From positions 1 to 9,215 of the forward strand of contig JAACZX010000066.1 in NCBI GenBank assembly GCA_009996555.1: a stretch of 9,215 nt of DNA. The letters are read 5' to 3'. Positions within the stretch are counted from its first letter, which is position 1. Every line of letters starts with the position of its first letter. The notes beneath the pieces were generated by a model. The model did no database searches. It had not been told where the DNA came from and was given only the letters and a program-made list of their open reading frames with translations. The position numbers and the translations under genes were made by a program. Below, piece by piece: positions 1-5,903 of this stretch. Source of the stretch: Chitinophagaceae bacterium. Lineage in GTDB: Bacteria > Bacteroidota > Bacteroidia > Chitinophagales > Chitinophagaceae.

Positions 1-120
1 CTGACCAATATTTAAATGAAAAACTTTTAAACCTTTTTTCTTTGCTGCTTCTGCAAAGGGAACCAATTTCCTGATGGGAGAGGGGGGCATCTGTTCGCCA
101 CGCTTACTGATTGCTAACAT
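1..120 (-). CDS. PLP-dependent class I/II aminotransferase, N-terminal 40 residues (partial)
   Basis: The reverse strand from 120 down to 1 is open for 40 codons from an ATG and runs off the window. The residues include ISKRGEQMPPSPIRKL, then PFAEAAKKKG and FHLNIGQ. This is the typical N-terminus of Bacteroidota aminotransferases of fold type I, where the NIGQ stretch leads into the conserved G-x-P-D region. Such enzymes transfer an amino group between an amino acid and a 2-oxo acid in the cytoplasm using pyridoxal phosphate. The catalytic lysine and PLP-binding residues lie outside the window, so the substrate cannot be inferred. The ATG at 120-118 is chosen because the match begins right there and a consensus -7 box lies 7 bases upstream. 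The gene is separated from the DUF1573 pair by a terminator, so it is its own transcription unit. Confidence 0.85.
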   Translation of the reverse strand, partial: MLAISKRGEQMPPSPIRKLVPFAEAAKKKGLKVFHLNIGQ

Positions 121-127
121 ATGTGTG

Positions 128-135
128 CAAAGATA
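128..135 (-). promoter_or_regulatory. Bacteroidota -7 promoter box of the aminotransferase gene
   Basis: On the minus strand the sequence reads TATCTTTG, a full match to the Bacteroidota sigma-factor -7 consensus TAnnTTTG. Only 7 bases separate it from the ATG at 120, so transcription would start at or within a few bases of the start codon. No clear TTTG -33 element is visible at the usual spacing. It lies just after the terminator at 167-194, as expected for an independent promoter. Confidence 0.6.
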
Positions 136-166
136 GGGGAGCAGTATCTTTCACTTCTTCCTGTAT

Positions 167-194
167 AAAAAAAGCCTCCGGATTTCCGGAGGCT
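167..194 (-). terminator. Rho-independent terminator after the DUF1573 pair
   Basis: A perfect 9-bp stem (AGCCTCCGG at 173-181 with CCGGAGGCT at 186-194) has a 4-base loop. On the minus strand it is followed by a run of seven T (plus-strand A run 167-173). It lies about 30 bases past the stop codon of the 225-605 gene, in the correct orientation for that transcript. Confidence 0.9.
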
Positions 195-224
195 GTATAT
201 GAACACGTTGATGATTTTACGTTT

Positions 225-605
225 TTACTTTTCTACGGTTCCTAAAATGGTTAATACCTGCTCCTGATCAATGCCTAACAGTTTTACACGCACCTGTTTT
301 GAAAACTGGCCGATGGTTGCTGCATTGTAAGTAGCTGTAATGGTACCTGTTTTACCCGGCTTGATCGGTTCTTTTGTATAATCTGATTTAGTGCAGCCGC
401 AACCCGGCGTTACAGTTTCAATGATCACATCTTCTTTGCTGTTATTTGTGAAGGTGAAAGTAGCTGTTACAGGGCTGCCCAGCTTTGGTTTACCCAAGTC
501 AACTGTTTCGCTGGTAAACTTTACAATGTCAGCTGGTTTTTTTGTTTGTGCATTTACTGCTGTAAATACAAACAGTGCAATAAATGCGGTCATTAACTGT
601 TTCAT
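225..605 (-). CDS. DUF1573 secreted protein, downstream copy (126 aa)
   Basis: This is a small exported protein of the DUF1573 family (PF07610), common in Bacteroidota and of unknown biochemical role. Residues 1-20 form a signal peptide: a Met-Lys start, a hydrophobic core (MTAFIALFVFTAV) and NAQ at the cleavage site. The mature part is one Ig-like (ASH-type) beta domain. It contains VDLGKPKLGSPV, the F-x-F-T-N-N strand near residue 50, and the family's conserved Cys-Gly-Cys-Thr at 69-72. Near the end are G-x-x-x-K-Q-V-R-V and a final I-L-G-T-V strand. The two cysteines are the obvious candidates for redox or metal chemistry, but no function is proven. It starts 11 bases after the stop of a paralogue and is followed by a strong terminator, so the two form an operon. 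Confidence 0.88.
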   Translation of the reverse strand: MKQLMTAFIALFVFTAVNAQTKKPADIVKFTSETVDLGKPKLGSPVTATFTFTNNSKEDVIIETVTPGCGCTKSDYTKEPIKPGKTGTITATYNAATIGQFSKQVRVKLLGIDQEQVLTILGTVEK

Positions 606-616
606 GTATGCTTTTT

Positions 617-1093
617 TTACTGTTTAAAGATATTTAATGCCTGGTTGCCGGGTGCCGATTGGTCAGGTGTTTTCCACACTGTTCCTTTAATGTTCAGCAC
701 TTTTACCTGGCCGCTGTTATAATAGATGGTGATGGTTTTGTCAAACACACCTTCAGCAGCTGCGTTGTAACCTACTTTAATGGTTGTTTTACCGCCTGCT
801 GCAACAGCCGTGCGGCTCCATTCAGGCGTGGTGCAACCGCAGGATGCCTGTACGTTATCAATTTTCAATGAGTCTTTACCAATGTTCTCAACGGTAAACA
901 CATGTGTTACAGGTTTCCCCTGTGGAATTTTTCCGAAATCAAATGTTGTTTCAGACAGTTTAATGCTTTCTGGTTTGGGGGTTGCTGTATTGGTGTTTGT
1001 GGTTGCGCTGTGGTCATGTCCATCATGGTTTTGTGCGAAACCCATAAAGCCCAACAGTAAACCGGCGCAAAGAGTAAGAGCATGCTTTTTCAT
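617..1093 (-). CDS. DUF1573 secreted protein, upstream copy with His-rich N-terminus (158 aa)
   Basis: This is the first gene of a two-gene DUF1573 (PF07610) operon. Residues 1-21 are a signal peptide with a hydrophobic stretch (LTLCAGLLLGFMGFA) ending in AQ. The mature N-terminus carries a short His/Asp cluster (NHDGHDHS, residues 22-29) and then a Thr/Asn/Pro-rich linker to about residue 42. The Ig-like DUF1573 domain follows, with FDFGKIPQGKPV at 51-62, H-V-F-T-V-E-N at 64-70, Cys-Gly-Cys-Thr at 85-88, and a closing I-K-G-T-V strand at 135-139. A Trp/Pro/Asn-rich tail follows. The His cluster is absent from the paralogue and could bind metal; that is inference. The start at 1093 is supported by the signal peptide beginning there. 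C9 sits inside the hydrophobic segment and is not in a lipobox, so a lipoprotein is unlikely. Confidence 0.88.
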   Translation of the reverse strand: MKKHALTLCAGLLLGFMGFAQNHDGHDHSATTNTNTATPKPESIKLSETTFDFGKIPQGKPVTHVFTVENIGKDSLKIDNVQASCGCTTPEWSRTAVAAGGKTTIKVGYNAAAEGVFDKTITIYYNSGQVKVLNIKGTVWKTPDQSAPGNQALNIFKQ

Positions 1094-1114
1094 AAATATT
1101 TATAATTAGTCCTG

Positions 1115-1122
1115 TAAAAGTA
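1115..1122 (-). promoter_or_regulatory. Possible -7 box for the DUF1573 operon
   Basis: The minus strand reads TACTTTTA, one base off the TAnnTTTG consensus, 21 bases upstream of the ATG at 1093. It would give a short A/T-rich leader, usual in Bacteroidota. I see no -33 element, so the call is weak. Confidence 0.35.
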
Positions 1123-1161
1123 AGTATTAGAACAGACAGTTCATACAGCAGGAAGGTTGCC

Positions 1162-1260
1162 TTTCACAAAATTTTATTAGTGATTACTACTACAGGTTGT
1201 TGTTTTTCTTTCACCCTCACACAGTTTGTCGGTTTTTCACATCAATACCTCTCTTTTCAC
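1162..1260 (+). repeat. Four dispersed TTTCAC motifs in the divergent intergenic region
   Basis: TTTCAC occurs at 1162, 1209, 1235 and 1255 between the DUF1573 operon and the E1 gene, all in the same orientation. The last three lie in T-rich contexts 20-26 bases apart. They could be regulator sites for either gene, but the motif is short and the region is T-rich, so chance is a real alternative. Confidence 0.25.
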
Positions 1261-1299
1261 CAAACGGGCTTACGAGTGTTAATGTGGGGGTAAATCATT

Positions 1300-1307
1300 T
1301 ATTTTTG
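1300..1307 (+). promoter_or_regulatory. -7 promoter box of the E1 dehydrogenase gene
   Basis: TATTTTTG fully matches TAnnTTTG and ends only 4 bases before the ATG at 1312. With the usual distance from this box to the start of transcription, the mRNA would begin at or next to the A of the ATG, meaning a leaderless message. No purine-rich ribosome binding site lies in front of the ATG. A canonical -33 TTTG is not evident. Confidence 0.6.
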
Positions 1308-1311
1308 CGGC

Positions 1312-3693
1312 ATGGATTCAACCACTAACGAAACCTTGCAACTTCAGCAGCTTTCATTCGAGCATTTTAAGCAGGAGGTGTTACAGGATTACAGGATGGC
1401 TTGCCTCAGTCGTGAAGCCAGCCTGCTTGGCCGTAAGGAAGTACTTACCGGTAAAGCCAAGTTTGGCATTTTTGGCGATGGGAAAGAAGTGCCCCAACTG
1501 GCAATGGCTAAATTTTTTAAACCCGGTGATTTTTACAGTGGCTATTACCGTGACCAGACTTTTGCATTTGCAACAGGTGTGGCTACCATCAAAGAGTTTT
1601 TTGCGCAACTATATGCCGATCCTGATACGGCTAATGATCCGCACAGTGCAGGCCGTCAAATGAATTCGCATTTTGCTTCAGCATTTGTTGATGCCGATGG
1701 CAGGTTTCTTGATCTTGTAAACAGGAAGAATCTTACATCGGGCATGGCGCCTACGGCTGCACAAATGCCCCGTTCGGTGGGTTTGGCATTGGCTTCAAAA
1801 CTTTTCCGAAACTCAGATGTATTGAAACCGTTTGCCAATCTTTCTGATCATGGCAATGAAGTATGTTTTGCCACCATTGGTGATGCATCAACCAGCGAAG
1901 GGCATTTCTGGGAAACCATTAATGCAGCTGCTGTTCAGCAAATACCGTTGGCTGTTTTTATATGGGATGACGGATATGGTATTTCTGTTCCCAAACAATA
2001 CCAAACCACCAAAGGTTCTGTTTCAGAAGCATTGAAAGGATTTCAGAAAAAAGAAGGAACCAATGGTATTGAAATTTATAAAGTAAAAGCATGGGATTAT
2101 GCCGGTATGTGCGAAGTGTTTGAAGCCGGTATTGAAAAAATCCGTGCCACACATACACCTGCTTTGTTTCATGTGGAGGAAGTAACACAACCGCAGGGGC
2201 ACTCTACTTCGGGTAGCCATGAGCGTTACAAAACAACAGAGCGCCTGCAGTGGGAACGTGAGTGGGATTGTATTAAGAAGATGAAGGAATGGGTGATTGA
2301 AAACAATCTTGCAAACGATGATGAGTTAAGCGATATTGAGCGTGAGGTAAAAGAGTTTGTGCGTAGTGAAAAAAATGCGGCATGGCAGCAGTATGAAAAA
2401 CCAATAAAGGAACAGGTTGCACTTGTAACAGATGCGTTGAGTTCCTCCATAACCGATATTACACAGCAGGAAGCGGTGGAAGCAGTGATAGAAGAACTGA
2501 AAGTACAACGTGAACCTAATCGCAGGGATGTAATGAGTGCTTTGTATAAAGGCATTATGGCAACAGGTGTTTCTTCTTCACCCGCACATACCTTGTACAA
2601 TAAATTACAGGAAGAGAACAAGGCTTTGTTCAATTCGCATCTTTATCATGAAGGAGCTGCAAGCGCCATGAAGGTTGCTGAACTGCCCGCTGAATATGAT
2701 GAGGAGGCAACAGTGCTGAATGGTTACGAAGTTCTCAACCGTTATTTTGATGAGTTGTTTACCAATAACCCCAAGGTTGTTGCGTTTGGTGAGGATCTTG
2801 GTTTTATTGGTGATGTGAACCAGGGCTTTGCAGGCTTGCAGGCAAAGCATGGTGTTAACCGCATTTTTGATACCGGCATTCGTGAATTGACTATTATGGG
2901 GCAGGGTGTTGGTATGGCTATGCGTGGTCTTCGCCCCATTGCAGAAATTCAATACCTCGATTATTTGGTGTATGGTCTGCAGCCGTTAACAGATGATGTG
3001 GCTACGCTTCAGTTCCGTACTGCAGGCAGACAAAGTGCACCGTTGATCGTTCGTTCAAGAGGTCATCGGTTAGAAGGCATCTGGCACAGCGGATCGCCAA
3101 TGGGTATGATCATTAACAGTCTTCGTGGTATGTATGTGTGTGTGCCACGTAACATGGTGCAGGCTGCAGGTATGTACAATACCTTGCTGCAAAGCAGTGA
3201 GCCGGGTCTTGTAATTGAATGCCTGAATGGTTATCGTTTAAAAGAAAAATTACCGTCGAACCTTTCTTCTTTCACTGTGCCGATGGGTATTCCTGAAACG
3301 ATCAGGACGGGAACAGATATTACCATTGTATCATACGGTTCCATTTTACGCATTATTGAAGAAGCTGCACAGCAGCTGGAGAAGGTGGGCATCAGTTGTG
3401 AGATCATTGATGTGCGTACGTTGTTACCTTTCGATGTGAATCATATTATTCTTGAATCATTAAAACGTACAAACCGTATTGCTTTTATTGATGAAGATGT
3501 TCCCGGTGGAGCTGCTGCTTACATGTTCAACAAAGTAATGGAGGAGCAAGGCGGCTATAAATATCTTGATGTTGCTCCACGCACCATTACGGGTAAAGCC
3601 CACCGACCGTCTTATGGCAGCGATGGTGACTACTTCAGCAAACCAAATGTGGAAGAGATCATGACTGTGCTGCAGGAAATGATGAGGGAATAA
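1312..3693 (+). CDS. 2-oxoacid dehydrogenase E1, alpha and beta subunits fused (793 aa)
   Basis: This is a thiamine diphosphate-dependent E1 of a 2-oxoacid dehydrogenase complex. It decarboxylates a 2-oxo acid (branched-chain type or pyruvate; the sequence does not decide) and passes the acyl group to the lipoyl domain of an E2. Residues from about 30 to 330 are E1-alpha (PF00676). They include LGRKEVLTGKAKFGIFGDG and YSGYYRDQTFAFATG near 75-89. The ThDP/Mg motif is IGDASTSEG at 189-197, paired with WDDGYGIS at 218-225. Residues about 330-465 are a linker rich in charged residues. Residues about 466-793 are E1-beta: GED at 493-495 (the conserved Glu that activates ThDP), GVNRIFDTGIRE, MRGLRPIAEIQYLDY, and the transketolase C-terminal domain with VSYGS and DEDVPGG. 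Separate subunits are usual in many bacteria, but the single-chain form is familiar in Bacteroidota. The motif reads GDA/DD rather than the textbook GDG/NN. No E2 or E3 gene lies nearby. Confidence 0.9.
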   Translation: MDSTTNETLQLQQLSFEHFKQEVLQDYRMACLSREASLLGRKEVLTGKAKFGIFGDGKEVPQLAMAKFFKPGDFYSGYYRDQTFAFATGVATIKEFFAQLYADPDTANDPHSAGRQMNSHFASAFVDADGRFLDLVNRKNLTSGMAPTAAQMPRSVGLALASKLFRNSDVLKPFANLSDHGNEVCFATIGDASTSEGHFWETINAAAVQQIPLAVFIWDDGYGISVPKQYQTTKGSVSEALKGFQKKEGTNGIEIYKVKAWDYAGMCEVFEAGIEKIRATHTPALFHVEEVTQPQGHSTSGSHERYKTTERLQWEREWDCIKKMKEWVIENNLANDDELSDIEREVKEFVRSEKNAAWQQYEKPIKEQVALVTDALSSSITDITQQEAVEAVIEELKVQREPNRRDVMSALYKGIMATGVSSSPAHTLYNKLQEENKALFNSHLYHEGAASAMKVAELPAEYDEEATVLNGYEVLNRYFDELFTNNPKVVAFGEDLGFIGDVNQGFAGLQAKHGVNRIFDTGIRELTIMGQGVGMAMRGLRPIAEIQYLDYLVYGLQPLTDDVATLQFRTAGRQSAPLIVRSRGHRLEGIWHSGSPMGMIINSLRGMYVCVPRNMVQAAGMYNTLLQSSEPGLVIECLNGYRLKEKLPSNLSSFTVPMGIPETIRTGTDITIVSYGSILRIIEEAAQQLEKVGISCEIIDVRTLLPFDVNHIILESLKRTNRIAFIDEDVPGGAAAYMFNKVMEEQGGYKYLDVAPRTITGKAHRPSYGSDGDYFSKPNVEEIMTVLQEMMRE

Positions 3694-3728
3694 GCAAGTA
3701 GTGAATGGTGAATTGTGAGTGGTGAATA
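3694..3728 (+). repeat. Heptamer tandem array (GTGAATN type) right after the E1 stop codon
   Basis: Directly after the TAA at 3691-3693 the sequence falls into consecutive 7-base units: GCAAGTA at 3694, GTGAATG at 3701, GTGAATT at 3708, GTGAGTG at 3715 and GTGAATA at 3722. The last four share GTGA-[AG]-T in an unbroken 7-base register. Seven is not a multiple of three, so this is not coding periodicity. A related inverted array lies at 3784-3810. Confidence 0.8.
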
Positions 3729-3783
3729 AGATCCCGCTATTGTGAAGTTGTTTCCTGTTCATTAAACACTTTAAGTATTTTAG

Positions 3784-3810
3784 CATTCACTATTGACCAT
3801 TCACTTTCAC
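3784..3810 (-). repeat. Inverted heptamer array before the TRIC gene
   Basis: On the plus strand the units are CATTCAC at 3784, TATTGAC at 3791, CATTCAC at 3798 and TTTCAC at 3805. They are reverse complements of GTGAATG-type units. The segment 3792-3804 can pair with 3701-3713 with a single mismatch (12 of 13), so the whole E1-TRIC spacer could fold into a long hairpin. It ends 4 bases before the ATG at 3815. Confidence 0.75.
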
Positions 3811-3814
3811 AACA

Positions 3815-4426
3815 ATGTCTTTCCTTTCCATTATTGACATACTCGGAACATTTGCGTTTGCCGTATCGGGAGCGTTCTCTGCCATGGAGAAAAAACTTGA
3901 TCCCTTTGGTGTCATCATTCTTTCGTTTGTTACTGCTATTGGTGGGGGTACATTGCGTGATCTGTTGATTGGTGATACACCTGTTCGCTGGTTGCGCAGC
4001 GGTACAACAACCCTGGTTATTATTGCAGCCGCCATAGCAACCATGTTCTTTGGTAAATTTCTGAAGCGCTTTTCCATTACTTTATTCCTGTTTGATGCTT
4101 TTGGTCTTGGTCTGTTTACGTTGATTGGCGTGCAGAAAGGTTTACAGCTGGAGTTTAGCCCGGGTATTTGTGTGGCATTGGGTACCATTACCGGATCGTT
4201 TGGTGGTGTAATAAGAGATGTGCTGTTGAACAATGTGCCACTTGTATTCCGTAAAGAGATCTATGCGTCTGCTTCTATTCTCGGGGGAATTTTGTATCTG
4301 TTATTGCTGAAGGTAGATATGTTCTCGCCTTTTGCCTCTATCATTTCCATCATGTTTATTGTTGCCTTAAGGATCATTGTCGTTCGTTACAAACTTGCTT
4401 TGCCTGATATGTATCGCCGGGAATAA
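3815..4426 (+). CDS. TRIC / UPF0126 family membrane channel protein (203 aa)
   Basis: This is an inner-membrane protein of the UPF0126 family (PF03458 twice), now linked to prokaryotic trimeric intracellular cation (TRIC) channels. Older annotations call relatives such as YicG possible glycine transporters. Two homologous halves are visible. Half 1 starts at IIDILGTFAFAVSGAFSA (residues 6-23) and carries GGGTLRD at 43-49. Half 2 starts at LFDAFGLGLFTLIGVQKG (92-109) and carries GGVIRD at 130-135. The FRKEIY segment at 145-150 matches the conserved Lys-Glu motif of the family. Around seven hydrophobic segments and a short basic tail (DMYRRE) fit a full-length member. A strand with several KxxKR residues (81-85) lies between halves. 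It follows E1 on the same strand after 121 bases of repeat-bearing spacer, and there is no functional link to E1 that I can see. Confidence 0.88.
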   Translation: MSFLSIIDILGTFAFAVSGAFSAMEKKLDPFGVIILSFVTAIGGGTLRDLLIGDTPVRWLRSGTTTLVIIAAAIATMFFGKFLKRFSITLFLFDAFGLGLFTLIGVQKGLQLEFSPGICVALGTITGSFGGVIRDVLLNNVPLVFRKEIYASASILGGILYLLLLKVDMFSPFASIISIMFIVALRIIVVRYKLALPDMYRRE

Positions 4427-4493
4427 CCGCCTGTAAGAAACAGCAACACTTGTACTTGTTCTTTCAGTAGATTGCTGTATTAATCTTTATACC

Positions 4494-5288
4494 ATGCGCT
4501 ATACATTATACCAGGTTGATGCTTTTACTTCAACTTTATTCAAAGGAAACCCTGCTGCTGTTGTTCCGTTGGAAAAATGGATCGATGATGCGTTGATGCA
4601 ACAGCTTGCTATGGAAAATAATTTAGCTGAAACAGTATTTTTTGTGCCTTCACAAAAAGAAGGAGCAGATTATGACATACGTTGGTTTACTCCCGAACTG
4701 GAGATCAATCTTTGTGGCCATGCAACATTAGCAAGTGCTTTTGTTTTATATACGCAACTGGGGTTTACAAAAGCATCGGTTACATTCAGTTCAAAAAGCG
4801 GATTGCTTACGGTGGAAAAAAACGGATTCAAGTATGAAATGGATTTCCCATCGTGGAAACCTGAACGTATTACTGATTATCCTGATGGTATTGCTGAAAT
4901 ACTTGGCGTAAAAGAAATACTTGGTGCTTACAAATACCGTGATCTGTTGATTGAAGTGGCAACGGAAGAAGAAGTGATCGGCGCAAAACCCGACTTTACT
5001 GCCATGAAGAAAACAGGAGAGATGGTTATTCTTACTGCAAAAGGAAATACGGTTGATTTTGTTTCACGTTTCTTTGCGCCATCGGCAGGTATTGATGAAG
5101 ATCCGGTAACAGGTTCAGCTCATTCGCAATTGATCCCTTTCTGGAGTGAAAAACTGGATAAGAAACGAATGCAGGCAAAGCAGTTGAGCAAACGTGGTGG
5201 CGATCTTGTTTGCGAACAGAAAAATACAGAACGTGTGATGATGGGTGGCGAATGTGTGTTTTATATGAAAGGCGAGTTTGAGATTTGA
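4494..5288 (+). CDS. PhzF family phenazine biosynthesis-like / isomerase protein (264 aa)
   Basis: This is a cytoplasmic PhzF-family protein (PF02567), with the diaminopimelate epimerase-like fold made of two similar halves. The family includes the phenazine isomerase PhzF, but most members, like this one, have unknown substrates. Visible signatures are YQVDAFTSTLFKGNPAAV (6-23), NNLAETVFF with the conserved acid/base glutamate at residue 46, and WFTPELEINLCGHATLAS (64-81). The second-half motif DEDPVTGSAH lies at 201-210. Length is at the short end of the family range, and all key motifs are present, so it should be functional. No other phenazine genes occur in the window, so phenazine synthesis is not implied. 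It lies 67 bases after the TRIC gene on the same strand. The ATG at 4494 is right because the family motif begins at residue 3. Confidence 0.92.
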   Translation: MRYTLYQVDAFTSTLFKGNPAAVVPLEKWIDDALMQQLAMENNLAETVFFVPSQKEGADYDIRWFTPELEINLCGHATLASAFVLYTQLGFTKASVTFSSKSGLLTVEKNGFKYEMDFPSWKPERITDYPDGIAEILGVKEILGAYKYRDLLIEVATEEEVIGAKPDFTAMKKTGEMVILTAKGNTVDFVSRFFAPSAGIDEDPVTGSAHSQLIPFWSEKLDKKRMQAKQLSKRGGDLVCEQKNTERVMMGGECVFYMKGEFEI

Positions 5289-5314
5289 GGCAAGAAGTAA
5301 GAGGTACGAATGGC
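5287..5314 (+). repeat. Heptamer array (GAAGTAC type) starting at the PhzF stop codon
   Basis: Four 7-base units begin on the stop codon: GAGGCAA at 5287, GAAGTAA at 5294, GAGGTAC at 5301 and GAATGGC at 5308. The middle two are close to GAAGTAC, the unit found after yebC. The array is short and degenerate, so it rests mainly on its resemblance to 5898-5932. Confidence 0.5.
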
Positions 5315-5368
5315 GTATTGCGGTGTCTGTTCACCTGAAAGCTGGCTGCACCCCATAATGTTTGGTGG

Positions 5369-5396
5369 GTGAGTAGTCAGTAGTGAATTGTAAGTA
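5369..5396 (+). repeat. Heptamer array (GTGAATN type) between phzF-like and DUF393 genes
   Basis: Units are GTGAGTA at 5369, GTCAGTA at 5376, GTGAATT at 5383 and GTAAGTA at 5390, in a fixed 7-base register. They match the units after the E1 gene (GTGAATT is identical). This is a second copy of that repeat type, in a convergent intergenic region. Confidence 0.7.
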
Positions 5397-5409
5397 GCAG
5401 GATGTGGTG

Positions 5410-5423
5410 GTCTGTCGTCTGTC
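5410..5423 (+). repeat. Perfect 7-bp direct duplication GTCTGTC
   Basis: GTCTGTC occurs twice back to back (5410-5416, 5417-5423), 13 bases after the GTGAATN-type array. It has the same 7-base period but a different sequence and a one-base shifted register. Two units alone could be chance. Confidence 0.4.
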
Positions 5424-5438
5424 AACAATGGTCTTTTT

Positions 5439-5843
5439 TTATTCAACAAATCTTTTCCGCTGCTCTGCTGTTGGTAACATACAGCTTTCCTGTTTGCCAA
5501 ACCATTTGTAACGGTTACGGCCGATCCATTTATAAATGCCGTCACGTAAAAATGCGGGAATGATCATTAGTGCATAAAATAATTTCCAGCCGCCATCTAA
5601 ATGCCTGCATATTTTTAATGCAGCAGTTGATTCACGGTAAGCAATTCCATCTTCAATAAAAATAACCGACGTAATAACAGTGGGGTCAATATTGTACTGA
5701 GGTAAGAGTTGTTGTGCAGTTGTTCCTTGTAATGATCCAAACATCAGCTTCTTTTGCTTATCATGTTTCAGCGCAAACTGTATCCAGAAATTACAGAAGT
5801 TGCAAACGCCATCAAATAAAACCAACCTGTTCGGATGTTCCAT
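5439..5843 (-). CDS. DUF393 / DCC family thiol-disulfide oxidoreductase-like protein (134 aa)
   Basis: This is a small protein of the DCC family (DUF393, PF04134), named after the conserved D-x-x-C-x-x-C near the N-terminus. Here it is D11-G-V-C14-N-F-C17, following the strand LVLFDG, which resembles the start of a thioredoxin fold with a C-x-x-C redox pair. Also present are F-x-S-L-Q-G at 35-40, YRESTAALKI at 69-78 and the C-terminal block IGRNRYKWFGKQESC (107-121). All are typical of full-length members. There is no signal peptide. The segment WKLFYALMIIPAF (86-98) is hydrophobic but also family-typical. The reaction and partner are unknown; a dithiol/disulfide role is inferred from the CxxC. 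It is transcribed away from yebC's terminator with its own -7-like box, so it is probably monocistronic. No clear terminator is seen after its stop. Confidence 0.88.
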   Translation of the reverse strand: MEHPNRLVLFDGVCNFCNFWIQFALKHDKQKKLMFGSLQGTTAQQLLPQYNIDPTVITSVIFIEDGIAYRESTAALKICRHLDGGWKLFYALMIIPAFLRDGIYKWIGRNRYKWFGKQESCMLPTAEQRKRFVE

Positions 5844-5846
5844 ACT

Positions 5847-5854
5847 TAAAGGTA
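5847..5854 (-). promoter_or_regulatory. Likely -7 box of the DUF393 gene
   Basis: The minus strand reads TACCTTTA, one base off TAnnTTTG, only 3 bases before the ATG at 5843. The preceding yebC terminator ends at 5869, so any promoter must sit in this narrow gap. A leaderless transcript is implied. Confidence 0.45.
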
Positions 5855-5868
5855 TTGGATGATCGCTG

Positions 5869-5903
5869 AAAAACGAAAGGCTGCCAACTGCAGCCTTTCG
5901 TTT
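5869..5903 (-). terminator. Strong rho-independent terminator after yebC
   Basis: A perfect 14-bp stem pairs 5871-5884 with 5890-5903 around a 5-base loop at 5885-5889. The core arm is CGAAAGGCTGC. On the minus strand it ends in five T (plus-strand A run 5869-5873). It lies about 33 bases past the yebC stop codon. The plus-strand side also ends in TTT, so it could stop transcription both ways. Confidence 0.88.

Noticed and set aside
2226..2633. Open frame of 135 codons on the minus strand
   Set aside because: It is an antisense shadow of the E1 linker region with Ser/Cys-rich, unrecognisable translation.
3460..3786. Minus-strand frame covering the E1 3' end and the spacer
   Set aside because: Part of its translation (such as HNSPFTT) comes from reading the heptamer array; it has no promoter or family match.
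3694..3810. CRISPR-like array
   Set aside because: The units are 7 bases and contiguous with no spacers; this is a tandem repeat, not a CRISPR.
3790..4233. Open frame of 147 codons on the minus strand
   Set aside because: It lies fully inside the TRIC gene in antisense, is rich in Asn/Pro/Arg with no family signature, and the plus-strand gene has clear motifs.
4427..4493. Promoter for the PhzF-like gene (AATCTTTA four bases before the ATG)
   Set aside because: Two mismatches from TAnnTTTG and no good -33 element; placement is suggestive but the match is too poor to list.
5320..5334. GGTG-TCTGTT-CACC hairpin as a terminator for the PhzF-like gene
   Set aside because: Only a 4-bp stem with no T-run after it; too weak to call.
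5261..5545. Minus-strand frame across the PhzF-DUF393 gap
   Set aside because: It overlaps DUF393 in another frame and reads heptamer repeats (NSLLTTH), so it is an artefact of the repeats.
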